From GCA-2733415 sp049609325 (GTDB lineage Bacteria > Bacteroidota > Bacteroidia > Flavobacteriales > Flavobacteriaceae), in contig JBMYYK010000035.1 in the NCBI GenBank assembly GCA_049609325.1, forward strand, positions 1 to 20,561: DNA of 20,561 nucleotides, in the 5' to 3' direction. The notes beneath the pieces were generated by a model that saw nothing but the letters and a program-made list of their open reading frames with translations, ran no database searches and was not told the DNA's origin. How positions within the stretch are numbered: the first letter of the stretch is position 1; every line of letters begins with the position of its first letter. Below are positions 7,643 to 15,472 of this stretch, piece by piece. The position numbers and the translations under genes were made by a program.

Positions 7643-8935
7643 ATGAAATACACACCAATAAATAGCGAGTTATTTGTAACTAACAGAAAGAATTTTGCAG
7701 CGCAAATGAAACCAAGTAGTTTGGCAATTTTTAATTCAAATGACATTTACCCAGTTAGTGCAGACAGTACATTGCCGTTTGAACAACACAGAGATATATT
7801 TTATTTAAGTGGTGTTGACCAAGAAGAAAGTGTGTTGGTTATTTTTCCTGATTGCCCAAAGCCAGAACATCGCGAAATTTTATTTTTAAAAGAAACCAAT
7901 GAACACATTGCTGTTTGGGAAGGTGAAAAATTAACTAAAGAAGCAGCTTTTAACACATCTGGAGTTAAAACTGTATACTGGTTACAAGACATGGAAAAAG
8001 TGTTATTTGAAATTATGACACAATGTGACACGGTGTATATCAACACTAATGAGCATTACCGTGCAAATGTTGAAACTGAAACTCGAGAAGCGCGTTTTAC
8101 AAAATGGTTATTACAGAAATACCCTGCACATTCTGTAGCGAAGTCTAATCCTATTTTACAGCGTTTAAGATCGGTTAAAAATTCTATAGAATTAGAACTA
8201 TTACAACAAGCTTGTCACATTACCGAAAAAGGATTCCGTCGTGTGTTGAATTTTGTAAAACCTGGTATTTATGAATACAATATTGAAGCTGAATTCATGC
8301 ATGAGTTTTTGAACAACCGTTCAAAAGGATTTGCATATACTCCAATTGTAGCTTCGGGTAATAATGCTAATGTATTGCATTATATAGAAAACAACCAAGA
8401 GTGTAAAGCCGGTGATTTAATTTTGTTAGATGTTGGTGCAGAATACGCTAATTATTCATCTGATATGAGTAGAACTATACCGGTGTCAGGATGTTTTACT
8501 GATCGTCAAAAAGCGGTGTATAATGCTGTAAATCGAGTTAAAAAAGAGGCAACAAAGATGCTAGTGCCTGGAACTATTTGGGCCGACTATCATGTTGAGG
8601 TTGGGAAATTGATGACTTCAGAATTATTAGGTTTAGGCTTATTAGATAAGGCTGATGTGCAAAATGAAGACCCGAAATGGCCAGCATATAAAAAATATTT
8701 CATGCATGGTACATCACATCATATGGGATTAGATACTCATGATTACGGTATTTTAACCGAACCTATGCAAGCCAATATGGTGTTTACTGTAGAACCAGGT
8801 ATTTACATTCCAGACGAAGGCTTTGGTATTCGTTTAGAAGATGATGTGGTCATTCAGGATAAAGGTGAGCCATTTAATTTAATGCGCAACATACCAATTG
8901 AGGCTGATGAAATAGAAGACTTAATGAACAAGTAA
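7643..8935 (+). CDS. pepP: Xaa-Pro aminopeptidase, M24B metallopeptidase
   Basis: The enzyme removes an N-terminal residue that precedes proline, in the cytoplasm, using two divalent metal ions (Mn in characterised relatives). The 430-residue length matches the family. An aminopeptidase-P N-terminal domain occupies about 5-140 and the pita-bread M24 domain about 180-420. The metal ligands are all seen: Asp263 (LLDVGAEY), Asp274 (SSDMSRT), His359 (MHGTSHHMGLD), Glu384 (VEPGIYI) and Glu399 (IRLEDDV). The supporting His246 (NVLHY), His355 and His366 match positions important in E. coli PepP. There is no signal peptide. The gene stands alone, with its own -7 box upstream and a strong terminator directly downstream. 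Nothing in it looks unusual. Confidence 0.95.
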   Translation: MKYTPINSELFVTNRKNFAAQMKPSSLAIFNSNDIYPVSADSTLPFEQHRDIFYLSGVDQEESVLVIFPDCPKPEHREILFLKETNEHIAVWEGEKLTKEAAFNTSGVKTVYWLQDMEKVLFEIMTQCDTVYINTNEHYRANVETETREARFTKWLLQKYPAHSVAKSNPILQRLRSVKNSIELELLQQACHITEKGFRRVLNFVKPGIYEYNIEAEFMHEFLNNRSKGFAYTPIVASGNNANVLHYIENNQECKAGDLILLDVGAEYANYSSDMSRTIPVSGCFTDRQKAVYNAVNRVKKEATKMLVPGTIWADYHVEVGKLMTSELLGLGLLDKADVQNEDPKWPAYKKYFMHGTSHHMGLDTHDYGILTEPMQANMVFTVEPGIYIPDEGFGIRLEDDVVIQDKGEPFNLMRNIPIEADEIEDLMNK

Positions 8936-8957
8936 AATTGTTACTTACGCAGATATG

Positions 8958-8985
8958 AAACCGACATCTAGATGTCGGTTTTTTT
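8958..8985 (+). terminator. Intrinsic terminator of pepP, overlapping the end of brnQ
   Basis: Bases 8958-8981 form a perfect 24-bp palindrome (10-bp stem with a CTAG loop), followed by a run of seven T at 8979-8985 on the plus strand. This is a textbook Rho-independent terminator for pepP. The convergent brnQ stop codon (TAG, plus bases 8968-8970) lies in the loop, and the last two brnQ sense codons (Asp-Ile) and part of the Thr codon form one arm. On the minus strand the hairpin is followed by TCATATC, which lacks a T-run, so termination of brnQ there would be weaker. Confidence 0.9.
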
Positions 8986-10257
8986 AGCTTTAAAGTGTAC
9001 CATATTTACTAGTAGAAACACTATAAGTGTTGGTGTTACCCATCCAAAACCTTCATTCCCTAAAGGTAATAGGTTCAATAGTGGTGTTATAAAACTTTTA
9101 GTAGCAGAAAAATAGTGTAACACATCTGGTAAACTTCCTAAAATGGTTATAGCGGTTACCCATTTAAAAACGTGTTTAGCAGCCCATTTTTCAGGTAATG
9201 CATTTAGTATAATAAATACAATAGTAATTGGGTAAATTACCATAAGTATTGGTATAGCGATTAGGATGATATGATTGAAATTTAATTGTCCAATGAGTAC
9301 TCCAACAACGCAACTTAGAGCAACTATAATTTTAAAAGCATTAGGTTTTTTAAAGTGTTGAGAAAAATAATCAGCCGCACCAGTAACAATACCTACAGCA
9401 GTTGTAAAACAAGCTAAGCTTACTAGTGCGCTTAAAAATACAGTTCCTACATTCCCTAAAGTTTGTGTGCTAATACCGCGTAATAAATCAGGTCGGGTAA
9501 TATCACTTGGGTAGTTGTTGCCAAATTTTGCACCTAAGAAAATTAAGGAGATATAAATTAATGCTAAAGCAGTACCAGCCAATAAACTACTGCGAATTAA
9601 CAAGTATCGTTTATCTTCGAACTTTTGATATCCTTTTAAATTCAATGAAATAATTAATACCCCTCCAATAACCATTCCGCCTATGGCATCAAAAGTTTGA
9701 TACCCTTCTAAAAATCCTTTAAAAAATGCTTTGGAGCTATATGTGTTTAGAGTAATACCTGTGGTGTCTATAGCACAACCAATACCAACAATTACAATTA
9801 AAATACCAACAATTAACGGCGTCAAAATCTTCCCTAGAGTATCAATAATTTTCGATCTGTGACTTGCTACAAGATACACTAAGAAAAAATAGACTGTGCT
9901 TGTAAGTAAAGAGGGTAACTCTATATACGGAGTAATACTCATTTCGTGTGTTAATGCAGCGGTTCTGGGCGCTGGTATTGCAACGGCTATGAGGTATATT
10001 ATAGCACAAAATAACAGACTAAATTTTGGAGATACTTTTTTACCAAAGTCATACATGCTTCCTTGTAATTTGGCATGTGCGTAAATGGCTAAAATAGGTA
10101 ACACAACGCCAGATATTATAAAACCAAAACTCACCCATCCCCAAGCAGATTGTTGTTGTAAACCTAATAATGGAGGTAAGGTCAGGTTTCCTGCTCCAAA
10201 AAACATGGCAAATAAAGCTAAACCAATTAGTAGGGAATCTTTTTTGTTTTTGTGCAT
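8968..10257 (-). CDS. brnQ: Branched-chain amino-acid carrier, LIVCS family
   Basis: BrnQ takes up leucine, isoleucine and valine with a cation (Na+ or H+) across the inner membrane. The 429-residue product has the family length and about twelve hydrophobic segments. The N-terminal hallmark is seen: FAMFFGAGNLTLPPLLG at about 16-32, in the first membrane segment, which in this family contributes to cation and substrate binding. Other family-like stretches are AIPAPRTAALTHE (about 93-105), the QTFDAIGGMVIG segment (about 187-198), and the FTTAVGIVTGAADYFS stretch (about 284-299). The gene is single: convergent with pepP, and divergent from the alpha/beta hydrolase, whose promoter lies in its first codons. 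Its 3' end forms part of the pepP terminator. Confidence 0.93.
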   Translation of the reverse strand: MHKNKKDSLLIGLALFAMFFGAGNLTLPPLLGLQQQSAWGWVSFGFIISGVVLPILAIYAHAKLQGSMYDFGKKVSPKFSLLFCAIIYLIAVAIPAPRTAALTHEMSITPYIELPSLLTSTVYFFLVYLVASHRSKIIDTLGKILTPLIVGILIVIVGIGCAIDTTGITLNTYSSKAFFKGFLEGYQTFDAIGGMVIGGVLIISLNLKGYQKFEDKRYLLIRSSLLAGTALALIYISLIFLGAKFGNNYPSDITRPDLLRGISTQTLGNVGTVFLSALVSLACFTTAVGIVTGAADYFSQHFKKPNAFKIIVALSCVVGVLIGQLNFNHIILIAIPILMVIYPITIVFIILNALPEKWAAKHVFKWVTAITILGSLPDVLHYFSATKSFITPLLNLLPLGNEGFGWVTPTLIVFLLVNMVHFKAKKTDI

Positions 10258-10272
10258 AAGGCAGTATTTTTG
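10243..10272 (+). promoter_or_regulatory. Promoter of the alpha/beta hydrolase gene, inside brnQ
   Basis: TTTG at 10243-10246 is followed after 18 bp by TATTTTTG at 10265-10272, a full match to TTTG/TAnnTTTG. Transcription would begin near 10278, giving a leader of about 20 bases before ATG 10299. The upstream element lies in the antisense of brnQ codons 4-5. The box also rules out the longer GTG start at 10272. Confidence 0.65.
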
Positions 10273-10298
10273 TGCTTATTGCGTTAAATGTAACAAAA

Positions 10299-11078
10299 AT
10301 GATATTAGATTATAAAGGAACTAAGGTTTTTTATACTGATGAAGGTAAAGGAACAGCAGTTGTATTGCTGCATGGATTTTTAGAAAACTCTACAATGTGG
10401 CATGCAATAAAAGCTGAGTTACTAAAAAGAAATAGAGTGATTTGCATTGACCTGTTAGGGCATGGGCAAACAGAGTGTTTTGGTTATGTGCATTCAATGG
10501 ATTTGATGGCAGAAGTAGTTTCAGAAGTGTTACAGCATTTAAAAATAAGACGTTCTATTTTCATAGGTCACTCTATGGGTGGGTACGTGGCGTTAGCATT
10601 TGCAGAAATGTATCCTGATAATGTAAAAGGCTTATGTTTGATGAATTCTACATCTAGAGCTGATAGCCCAGAACGTATTCAGTTGCGAAATAGAGCTATT
10701 GAAGCGGTGAAAACCAATTACAATAACTTAGTAAGAATGTCTATTAGCAATTTATTCAGACCCAAAAACAGAACATTATTTCAGGCAGAAATTAAAGCAG
10801 TAAAAAAAGAAGCATTGAAAACCCCTTTGCAAGGGTATATTGCTGCGCAAGAAGGTATGAAAATTCGTTTTGATCGAGAAGCTTTATTGCATTTTTCACC
10901 TTATCCTAAATTGATGATTATTGGTAAAAAAGATCCAGTATTAAATTATGAAGATTTACGAAATCAAGTAAAAGAGGCTCAGGTAGAAACCATAGAACTT
11001 CCTGATGGCCATATGAGTCATATAGAAAACCAGCAAGAAGTTCTAGTTGCTTTACAAGAATTTGTGAAACGATGTTAG
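10299..11078 (+). CDS. Alpha/beta hydrolase fold protein
   Basis: A 259-residue cytoplasmic serine hydrolase of the alpha/beta fold; esterase, thioesterase or C-C hydrolase activity are all possible. Seen: the oxyanion loop LLHGFLENSTMWH (about 23-35), the IDLLGHGQT turn (about 50-58), the nucleophile elbow GHSMGG (90-95) with Ser92, the acid Asp212 in IGKKDPV, and His238 in PDGHMSHIE. So the full Ser-Asp-His triad is present. The cap between about 120 and 190 is helical and short. I prefer ATG 10299 to the upstream GTG (10272), because the promoter -7 box sits on that GTG. The stop overlaps the stop of the convergent secreted-protein gene by four bases. MenH- or BioH-like roles cannot be excluded, but no menaquinone or biotin gene lies nearby. 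Confidence 0.88.
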   Translation: MILDYKGTKVFYTDEGKGTAVVLLHGFLENSTMWHAIKAELLKRNRVICIDLLGHGQTECFGYVHSMDLMAEVVSEVLQHLKIRRSIFIGHSMGGYVALAFAEMYPDNVKGLCLMNSTSRADSPERIQLRNRAIEAVKTNYNNLVRMSISNLFRPKNRTLFQAEIKAVKKEALKTPLQGYIAAQEGMKIRFDREALLHFSPYPKLMIIGKKDPVLNYEDLRNQVKEAQVETIELPDGHMSHIENQQEVLVALQEFVKRC

Positions 11079-12625
11079 TCTGGTATTGTGATTTTTAAAG
11101 CTTGTTTTTTGCTTCCGCGTCTTCCTGTAAAAATAATGTCTTTTCCATTATTATTTATAATCCCTCTACCCACCATAAATGGCACTTCAGAGTCGTTATC
11201 GTCTAAAATCTTTTTATACTCATAGTTACCGTCTTTGTCTAGGGTAATAGCATATAAATTAGATTTTTTTGCTTTAATACCTTTAAATTGTAAACGATCT
11301 CCTCTAATTCTTCTTATTTTATCTGAACAGTTAATAAAGAAATAAACTTTATCATTCTTATAACTTGTAGTAAAAGATAAGTAAGGAGAGTAACTACTTG
11401 CAGCTTGTTTTTTGTTGATATTTCTTGCCCAAAGTAATTTACCTTCTGCGTTTAATTTTAGGCTAATCATATCTCTAAAATGATAAGTGTATCTCCAGTA
11501 TCCACCACCTTGTCCGTTACTCACATAGTGTGAAGTAATATAAAACTCTTCTGCGTTTACAATACATTCATTGTTGTCAGAAATATGAATACTTCTTAAA
11601 TCTATATTCCTAAGTTCTTTGTCTTTATTTTTTCCGTATTTATCCTGAATAAACTGCTCTGTAAATGGAGAATAAACAGTTTTGGTTAAACTCATATCTG
11701 TTTTATCTATATCAAAATAAGCAACTCCTTTATATCGATAATCATTTTTATCAGAATAAAAACCAACACAAAATACTTCTCCGTTGTTAATAATAGTACT
11801 TAATGATCCTATGTATTTATCTTTAGAGTCAAAAACTAGTTTTGTTTTTTGATCATTTTTTATTTTATATAATTCGTATTGGTACTTACCACCATCTTTT
11901 TTCTTTTTCTTTTCTCTGGTAAATGATTTTCCTAAAAGTAATAAGGTGCCGTCTTCTTCGCTTACGTCAACATTTTGAAGTTGAAACTTTCTATCTTTTA
12001 TATCTCGTTCAAAAACAGTTTCATATACTTTGTTTAAAGAGTTGTCAAACACATAAATATTATGTTTTTCAGTTTTCTCACCATTTAACTCAATTGTAAA
12101 TGCAATGTACTCAGCATTTTTTGACATTGAGAAACTTCCGTAAGTATTACCATCATAAGTATTACCAAAACTAAAGAATTTAACCCCGCCAGCTTTTTTA
12201 ATAGGAACCGATAATAATAATGTTCTTGTAAATGAAAAACTATTTAATGAAGATTTGTTTACATAATATTCTATTGCCTTGCCTTTTTTGTTATAAACAT
12301 ATTCTAATAGGCAAAGTTTGCCATCACTTAAAAAAGCTTCATCTATAGAACCTCTTTTTTTATCAACCTCAAAGTCATAATTATTTAGGAGCTTTAAGTT
12401 CTTATCATAATGTTCTATGTAATATCCTTTTTTGTAGCGTCTTCCTAAAATTATTCCGTCATTACCATCTTTTGTAGAGAAAGCTAATCCGGTAAATTTC
12501 TTTTTGTCTTTATAAACTTCAGTCAAGTTAATATCTAAAGGGATATCACCTTCTGCATCTACAGCTTGGGCATAAAAATTTTGTGTAAATAGCATTATTA
12601 TTAATGCAAAAATAATTTTCTTCAT
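11075..12625 (-). CDS. Secreted protein of unknown function, 516 residues, at the end of the heme/kinase transcript
   Basis: I do not recognise a family. A Sec signal peptide is clear (KKIIFALIIMLFTQNFYAQA, with cleavage probably near Ala19/Gln20) and there is no lipobox, so the protein is periplasmic or secreted. The mature part is very rich in Lys, Asp, Tyr and Asn, with repeating units of the form 'strand, charged turn, strand' (for example DGTLLLLGKSFTREKKKKKD and NGEVFCVGFYSDKNDYRYKG), consistent with a beta-propeller of six or seven blades. This is inference from pattern only. There is no clear type IX C-terminal domain; the protein ends ALKITIPD. It starts 18 bp after the enoyl-CoA hydratase stop, so it is probably on the same transcript as the kinase and hydratase. 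Its stop overlaps that of the convergent hydrolase. Confidence 0.78.
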   Translation of the reverse strand: MKKIIFALIIMLFTQNFYAQAVDAEGDIPLDINLTEVYKDKKKFTGLAFSTKDGNDGIILGRRYKKGYYIEHYDKNLKLLNNYDFEVDKKRGSIDEAFLSDGKLCLLEYVYNKKGKAIEYYVNKSSLNSFSFTRTLLLSVPIKKAGGVKFFSFGNTYDGNTYGSFSMSKNAEYIAFTIELNGEKTEKHNIYVFDNSLNKVYETVFERDIKDRKFQLQNVDVSEEDGTLLLLGKSFTREKKKKKDGGKYQYELYKIKNDQKTKLVFDSKDKYIGSLSTIINNGEVFCVGFYSDKNDYRYKGVAYFDIDKTDMSLTKTVYSPFTEQFIQDKYGKNKDKELRNIDLRSIHISDNNECIVNAEEFYITSHYVSNGQGGGYWRYTYHFRDMISLKLNAEGKLLWARNINKKQAASSYSPYLSFTTSYKNDKVYFFINCSDKIRRIRGDRLQFKGIKAKKSNLYAITLDKDGNYEYKKILDDNDSEVPFMVGRGIINNNGKDIIFTGRRGSKKQALKITIPD

Positions 12626-12643
12626 AAGTGTTTTTTATTAGGT

Positions 12644-13426
12644 TTATTTTCCAGGAAAATCAGCTTTACGTTTTTCTAAGAAGGCAGTTGTTCCTTCTTT
12701 AAAATCTTCTGTACCGAAGCACACTCCAAATTGTGTGATTTCTGTTTCAAATCCGTTAACGCTATCATTGTAATTATCATTTACAGCTTTTATAGCATGA
12801 GCAATTGCTACTGATGAGTTTCGCATGATTTTACCTGCTATTTTTTGAGCTAATGGCAGTAGATCTTCTTGTGTTGTCACATGGTTTACTAAGCCACAAT
12901 CTTTAGCTTCTTCAGCGCTAATCATTCCAGCAGTCATTATTAGCTCCATAGCTTTTCCTTTACCAACTAATTGAGGTAAGCGTTGGGTACCTCCGTAACC
13001 AGGAATAACACCTAAAGAGACTTCGGGTAATCCCATTTTTGCATTGTCACTAGCAATTCTGAAATGTGCCGCCATTGCCAATTCAAGTCCGCCTCCTAAT
13101 GCAAAACCATTTACTGCAGCAATAACTGGTGTAGATAAGTTTGCTACAAAATCAAATAATAATTCTTGTCCGTTTTGAGCTAATTCTGCCCCTTGAGCAA
13201 CAGAAAAGTCAGCAAATTCAGAAATATCTGCCCCAGCAACAAAGGCTTTTTCACCGCTTCCTGTTACAATAATTACTTTAACTGTAGAGTCTTCATTTAA
13301 TGCTTTAAAAGCATTGTGAAGCTCTTGAATTGTAGCTTTGTTTAAAGCGTTAAGTTTTTTAGGACGGTTAATTGTTATAGTTCCAATACCGTTGTTGTGT
13401 TCTGCTAAAATGTTATTATAATCCAT
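12644..13426 (-). CDS. Enoyl-CoA hydratase/isomerase (crotonase family)
   Basis: Crotonases hydrate trans-2-enoyl-CoA to 3-hydroxyacyl-CoA in fatty-acid and amino-acid degradation. The 260-residue length fits a single-domain, short-chain enzyme. Seen: the CoA-binding AFVAGADISEF (61-71), the oxyanion-hole stretch NGFALGGGLELAMA (106-119) with catalytic Glu115, and GLPEVSLGVIPGYGGTQRL (132-150) with the second catalytic Glu135. Both glutamates point to hydratase activity rather than one of the diverged crotonases. There is no thiolase or acyl-CoA dehydrogenase nearby, so the exact pathway is open. It lies 2 bp after the sensor-kinase stop and 18 bp before the secreted-protein gene. That places a metabolic enzyme between a signalling gene and an envelope gene in one transcription unit. 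Confidence 0.92.
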   Translation of the reverse strand: MDYNNILAEHNNGIGTITINRPKKLNALNKATIQELHNAFKALNEDSTVKVIIVTGSGEKAFVAGADISEFADFSVAQGAELAQNGQELLFDFVANLSTPVIAAVNGFALGGGLELAMAAHFRIASDNAKMGLPEVSLGVIPGYGGTQRLPQLVGKGKAMELIMTAGMISAEEAKDCGLVNHVTTQEDLLPLAQKIAGKIMRNSSVAIAHAIKAVNDNYNDSVNGFETEITQFGVCFGTEDFKEGTTAFLEKRKADFPGK

Positions 13427-13428
13427 AT

Positions 13429-14901
13429 TTATGATGTTTTGGGTAGGCTAACTGTAAACACAGTTCCTTTATGTTTTTCTGATGTAAATGTAATGCTTCC
13501 GTGGTAAGTTTCCACAATATTTTTTACCATAGCTAAGCCTAAGCCCATACCGCTTGATTTGGTGGTGAATTTAGGTTCAAAAATCTGAGTTCTATTTTCT
13601 TGATCTATCCCTATACCATTATCTGCAACGGTGATTTTTATAGAATTGTCTTGTTCCGTAACACAAACAGTTATTTTTGGCGTCTCATGACTTGAGGTGG
13701 CTTGAATGGCATTTTTAACCAGGTTCGTAATTACTCTAATGAGTTGAGTTCTGTCAAACACACCTATGATTTCTTCTTTAGTTGTTTCAAAAACAATATA
13801 ATCTTTATTAAAAATATCTAAGGCCAACCGAATTACCTCAACAACATTTAAGGTTTCATTTTGTTGCACAGGCATTTTTGCAAAATTAGAAAAAGCCTCT
13901 GCAATAGTACTCATAGTGTCTATTTGCTGAATTAAAGTTTTTGAATATTCATCTATTTTTTGATGAATTTCAGGGTCTTCCGGATTGAATTTTCGCTGGA
14001 AACTCTGAATAGTCAATCGCATTGGAGTAAGTGGGTTCTTTATTTCATGTGCCACTTGTTTTGCCATTTCACGCCAAGCCTGTTCTCTTTCGCTCGTTGC
14101 TAATTTTACGGCACTCTCTTGAAGCTCATCAATCATACTATTATACGCAGTAACTAAGGTGCTTATTTCATGACTAATATTTTCTGTTTCAATTTTTGTA
14201 TTGCGCTTGTCTAAGCGTGTTTGGTTTATTTTATGACTTATAGTAAGTAATGATTTTGTAATGTATTTTGATAAAAAATAAGCCAATACAATTGCAATGA
14301 GAAGTACTAATGAATATACAACGGCTAAACGCTTTAAAAATTCATCGAGTTCTCTTGAAATAAACTGATTGTCTTGAATATACGGTAAGGCTAAAATAGC
14401 CAGAGGCTTAAATTGATTGTCGGTTATATAAGTGTAAGAAGATTGAATAATTGTATCACCTTCATGAGTGAGGTTTACAAAACGTTTATTGATAGAGTTA
14501 TTGAGTTCAGTTAGAATATGCTGAGGTAGTTGTTCCGGAGTAATATCTGTATATTCCCCTATAGATGAAGCGCTAGAAGCGATTAAAAAATTTCCATTTA
14601 AATCATATAGTTTAACTTCTAGGTTGTGTACATCTGCAAGTTCGTAGATGAAGCTTTTTTCTTTAAATATTAACGGGATATTTTTAGTTATTATCGGATA
14701 GGTAGTTTTGGCTTTTAATTGGTATTTAATTTGCTCTTTGAGAGTTTCCTCTTTTCTGACAAGCCTATCATTATGATATTCAATAGCTTCCTCATTATAT
14801 TGATATATAGCAGTAATAGCCATTAGTACAGAGGCTAGTATCACCACAAAAATCATGGAAATAAAAATACGAAGGCGTAACGAAAGCTTTTTGATATTCA
14901 T
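13429..14901 (-). CDS. Membrane sensor histidine kinase (NtrY-like build), no response regulator adjacent
   Basis: A 490-residue inner-membrane kinase that should autophosphorylate on histidine in response to an extracytoplasmic cue. Order of parts: TM1 (about 11-33), a periplasmic sensor region of about 155 residues (34-190; beta-rich 95-175, PDC/Cache-like), TM2 (191-210), HAMP (211-263), HisKA with phospho-acceptor His285 in the MAKQVAHEIKNPLTPMR motif, then the ATPase domain: N-box NLVKNAIQAT with Asn397, G1 DNGIGI (427-432), F-box FEPKF (441-445), G2 GMGLGLAM (451-458). All catalytic motifs are intact. The HEIKNPLTP form is typical of NtrY-type kinases. No response regulator gene is present in the window, so its partner must be elsewhere. 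It lies 28 bp after hemJ and 2 bp before the enoyl-CoA hydratase gene, with a partial -7 box (TATATTTA) in the 28-bp gap. Confidence 0.93.
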   Translation of the reverse strand: MNIKKLSLRLRIFISMIFVVILASVLMAITAIYQYNEEAIEYHNDRLVRKEETLKEQIKYQLKAKTTYPIITKNIPLIFKEKSFIYELADVHNLEVKLYDLNGNFLIASSASSIGEYTDITPEQLPQHILTELNNSINKRFVNLTHEGDTIIQSSYTYITDNQFKPLAILALPYIQDNQFISRELDEFLKRLAVVYSLVLLIAIVLAYFLSKYITKSLLTISHKINQTRLDKRNTKIETENISHEISTLVTAYNSMIDELQESAVKLATSEREQAWREMAKQVAHEIKNPLTPMRLTIQSFQRKFNPEDPEIHQKIDEYSKTLIQQIDTMSTIAEAFSNFAKMPVQQNETLNVVEVIRLALDIFNKDYIVFETTKEEIIGVFDRTQLIRVITNLVKNAIQATSSHETPKITVCVTEQDNSIKITVADNGIGIDQENRTQIFEPKFTTKSSGMGLGLAMVKNIVETYHGSITFTSEKHKGTVFTVSLPKTS

Positions 14902-14929
14902 TACGTAAATATAACAATTATTATACCAG

Positions 14930-15472
14930 TTAGTTTTTTTCGCGGTAGCGTTTATATATTTTAAAAAGTACCATTAAAATTACGGATAGAGAAATGATAC
15001 CTATCACCCCAAAAATCCAATTAATTTCATGACGAACAATGACTAAAAACACCACGGAAAATAAAATAACAGTAGCTCCTTCATTAAATAATCGCATATA
15101 GTTTGAGGAGTGCTTTACAATGCCTTTTTGTAACTGTTTGTATATCAGATGGCATTTAAAGTGGTATAAATAAAGTAAAACTACAAAGCCAAGTTTCACA
15201 TGCATCCAAGGTAATTGTAATAATCCTGAATTGATATATAGTAAAGTTCCTGCAAAGATTAAGGTTAAAATTGCTGAAGGCCATGTGATGATATACCATA
15301 ACCTATTGGCCATTATTTTTAGTTGTTCACCTATTATTTCTTTGTCTGGTGATGGTTTATGGCTGGCTTCAATTTGGTAAATAAATAGCCTAACTATATA
15401 AAATAATCCCGCAAACCAGGTTATTACAAATATTAGATGTAAGGCCTTGATGTAATTATAATATTCAGCCAT
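14930..15472 (-). CDS. hemJ: HemJ-type protoporphyrinogen IX oxidase (UPF0093; often labelled CopD family)
   Basis: HemJ oxidises protoporphyrinogen IX to protoporphyrin IX in the membrane, the step just before iron insertion, and replaces HemG/HemY in many bacteria. The 180-residue product has four to five membrane helices (about 8-30, 58-80, 92-112, 133-148, 152-172) and the family residues: His12 in the YIKALHLIFVITWFAGLFY segment and the WMHVK motif with His91 and Lys93, matching the conserved His and Lys shown to matter in HemJ. The copper-binding features of true CopD are not evident. The ATG I use (15470-15472) overlaps the hemH stop by 8 bases (ATGGCTGA); a TTG four codons earlier is possible but less likely. 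The overlap with hemH suggests translational coupling and strongly supports the HemJ role over copper transport. Confidence 0.87.
   Translation of the reverse strand: MAEYYNYIKALHLIFVITWFAGLFYIVRLFIYQIEASHKPSPDKEIIGEQLKIMANRLWYIITWPSAILTLIFAGTLLYINSGLLQLPWMHVKLGFVVLLYLYHFKCHLIYKQLQKGIVKHSSNYMRLFNEGATVILFSVVFLVIVRHEINWIFGVIGIISLSVILMVLFKIYKRYREKN

Noticed and set aside
14930..15472. Reading the CopD-like label literally, as a copper resistance protein
   Set aside because: The overlap with hemH, the size, and the conserved His12 and His91/Lys93 pattern fit HemJ; no copper genes are near.
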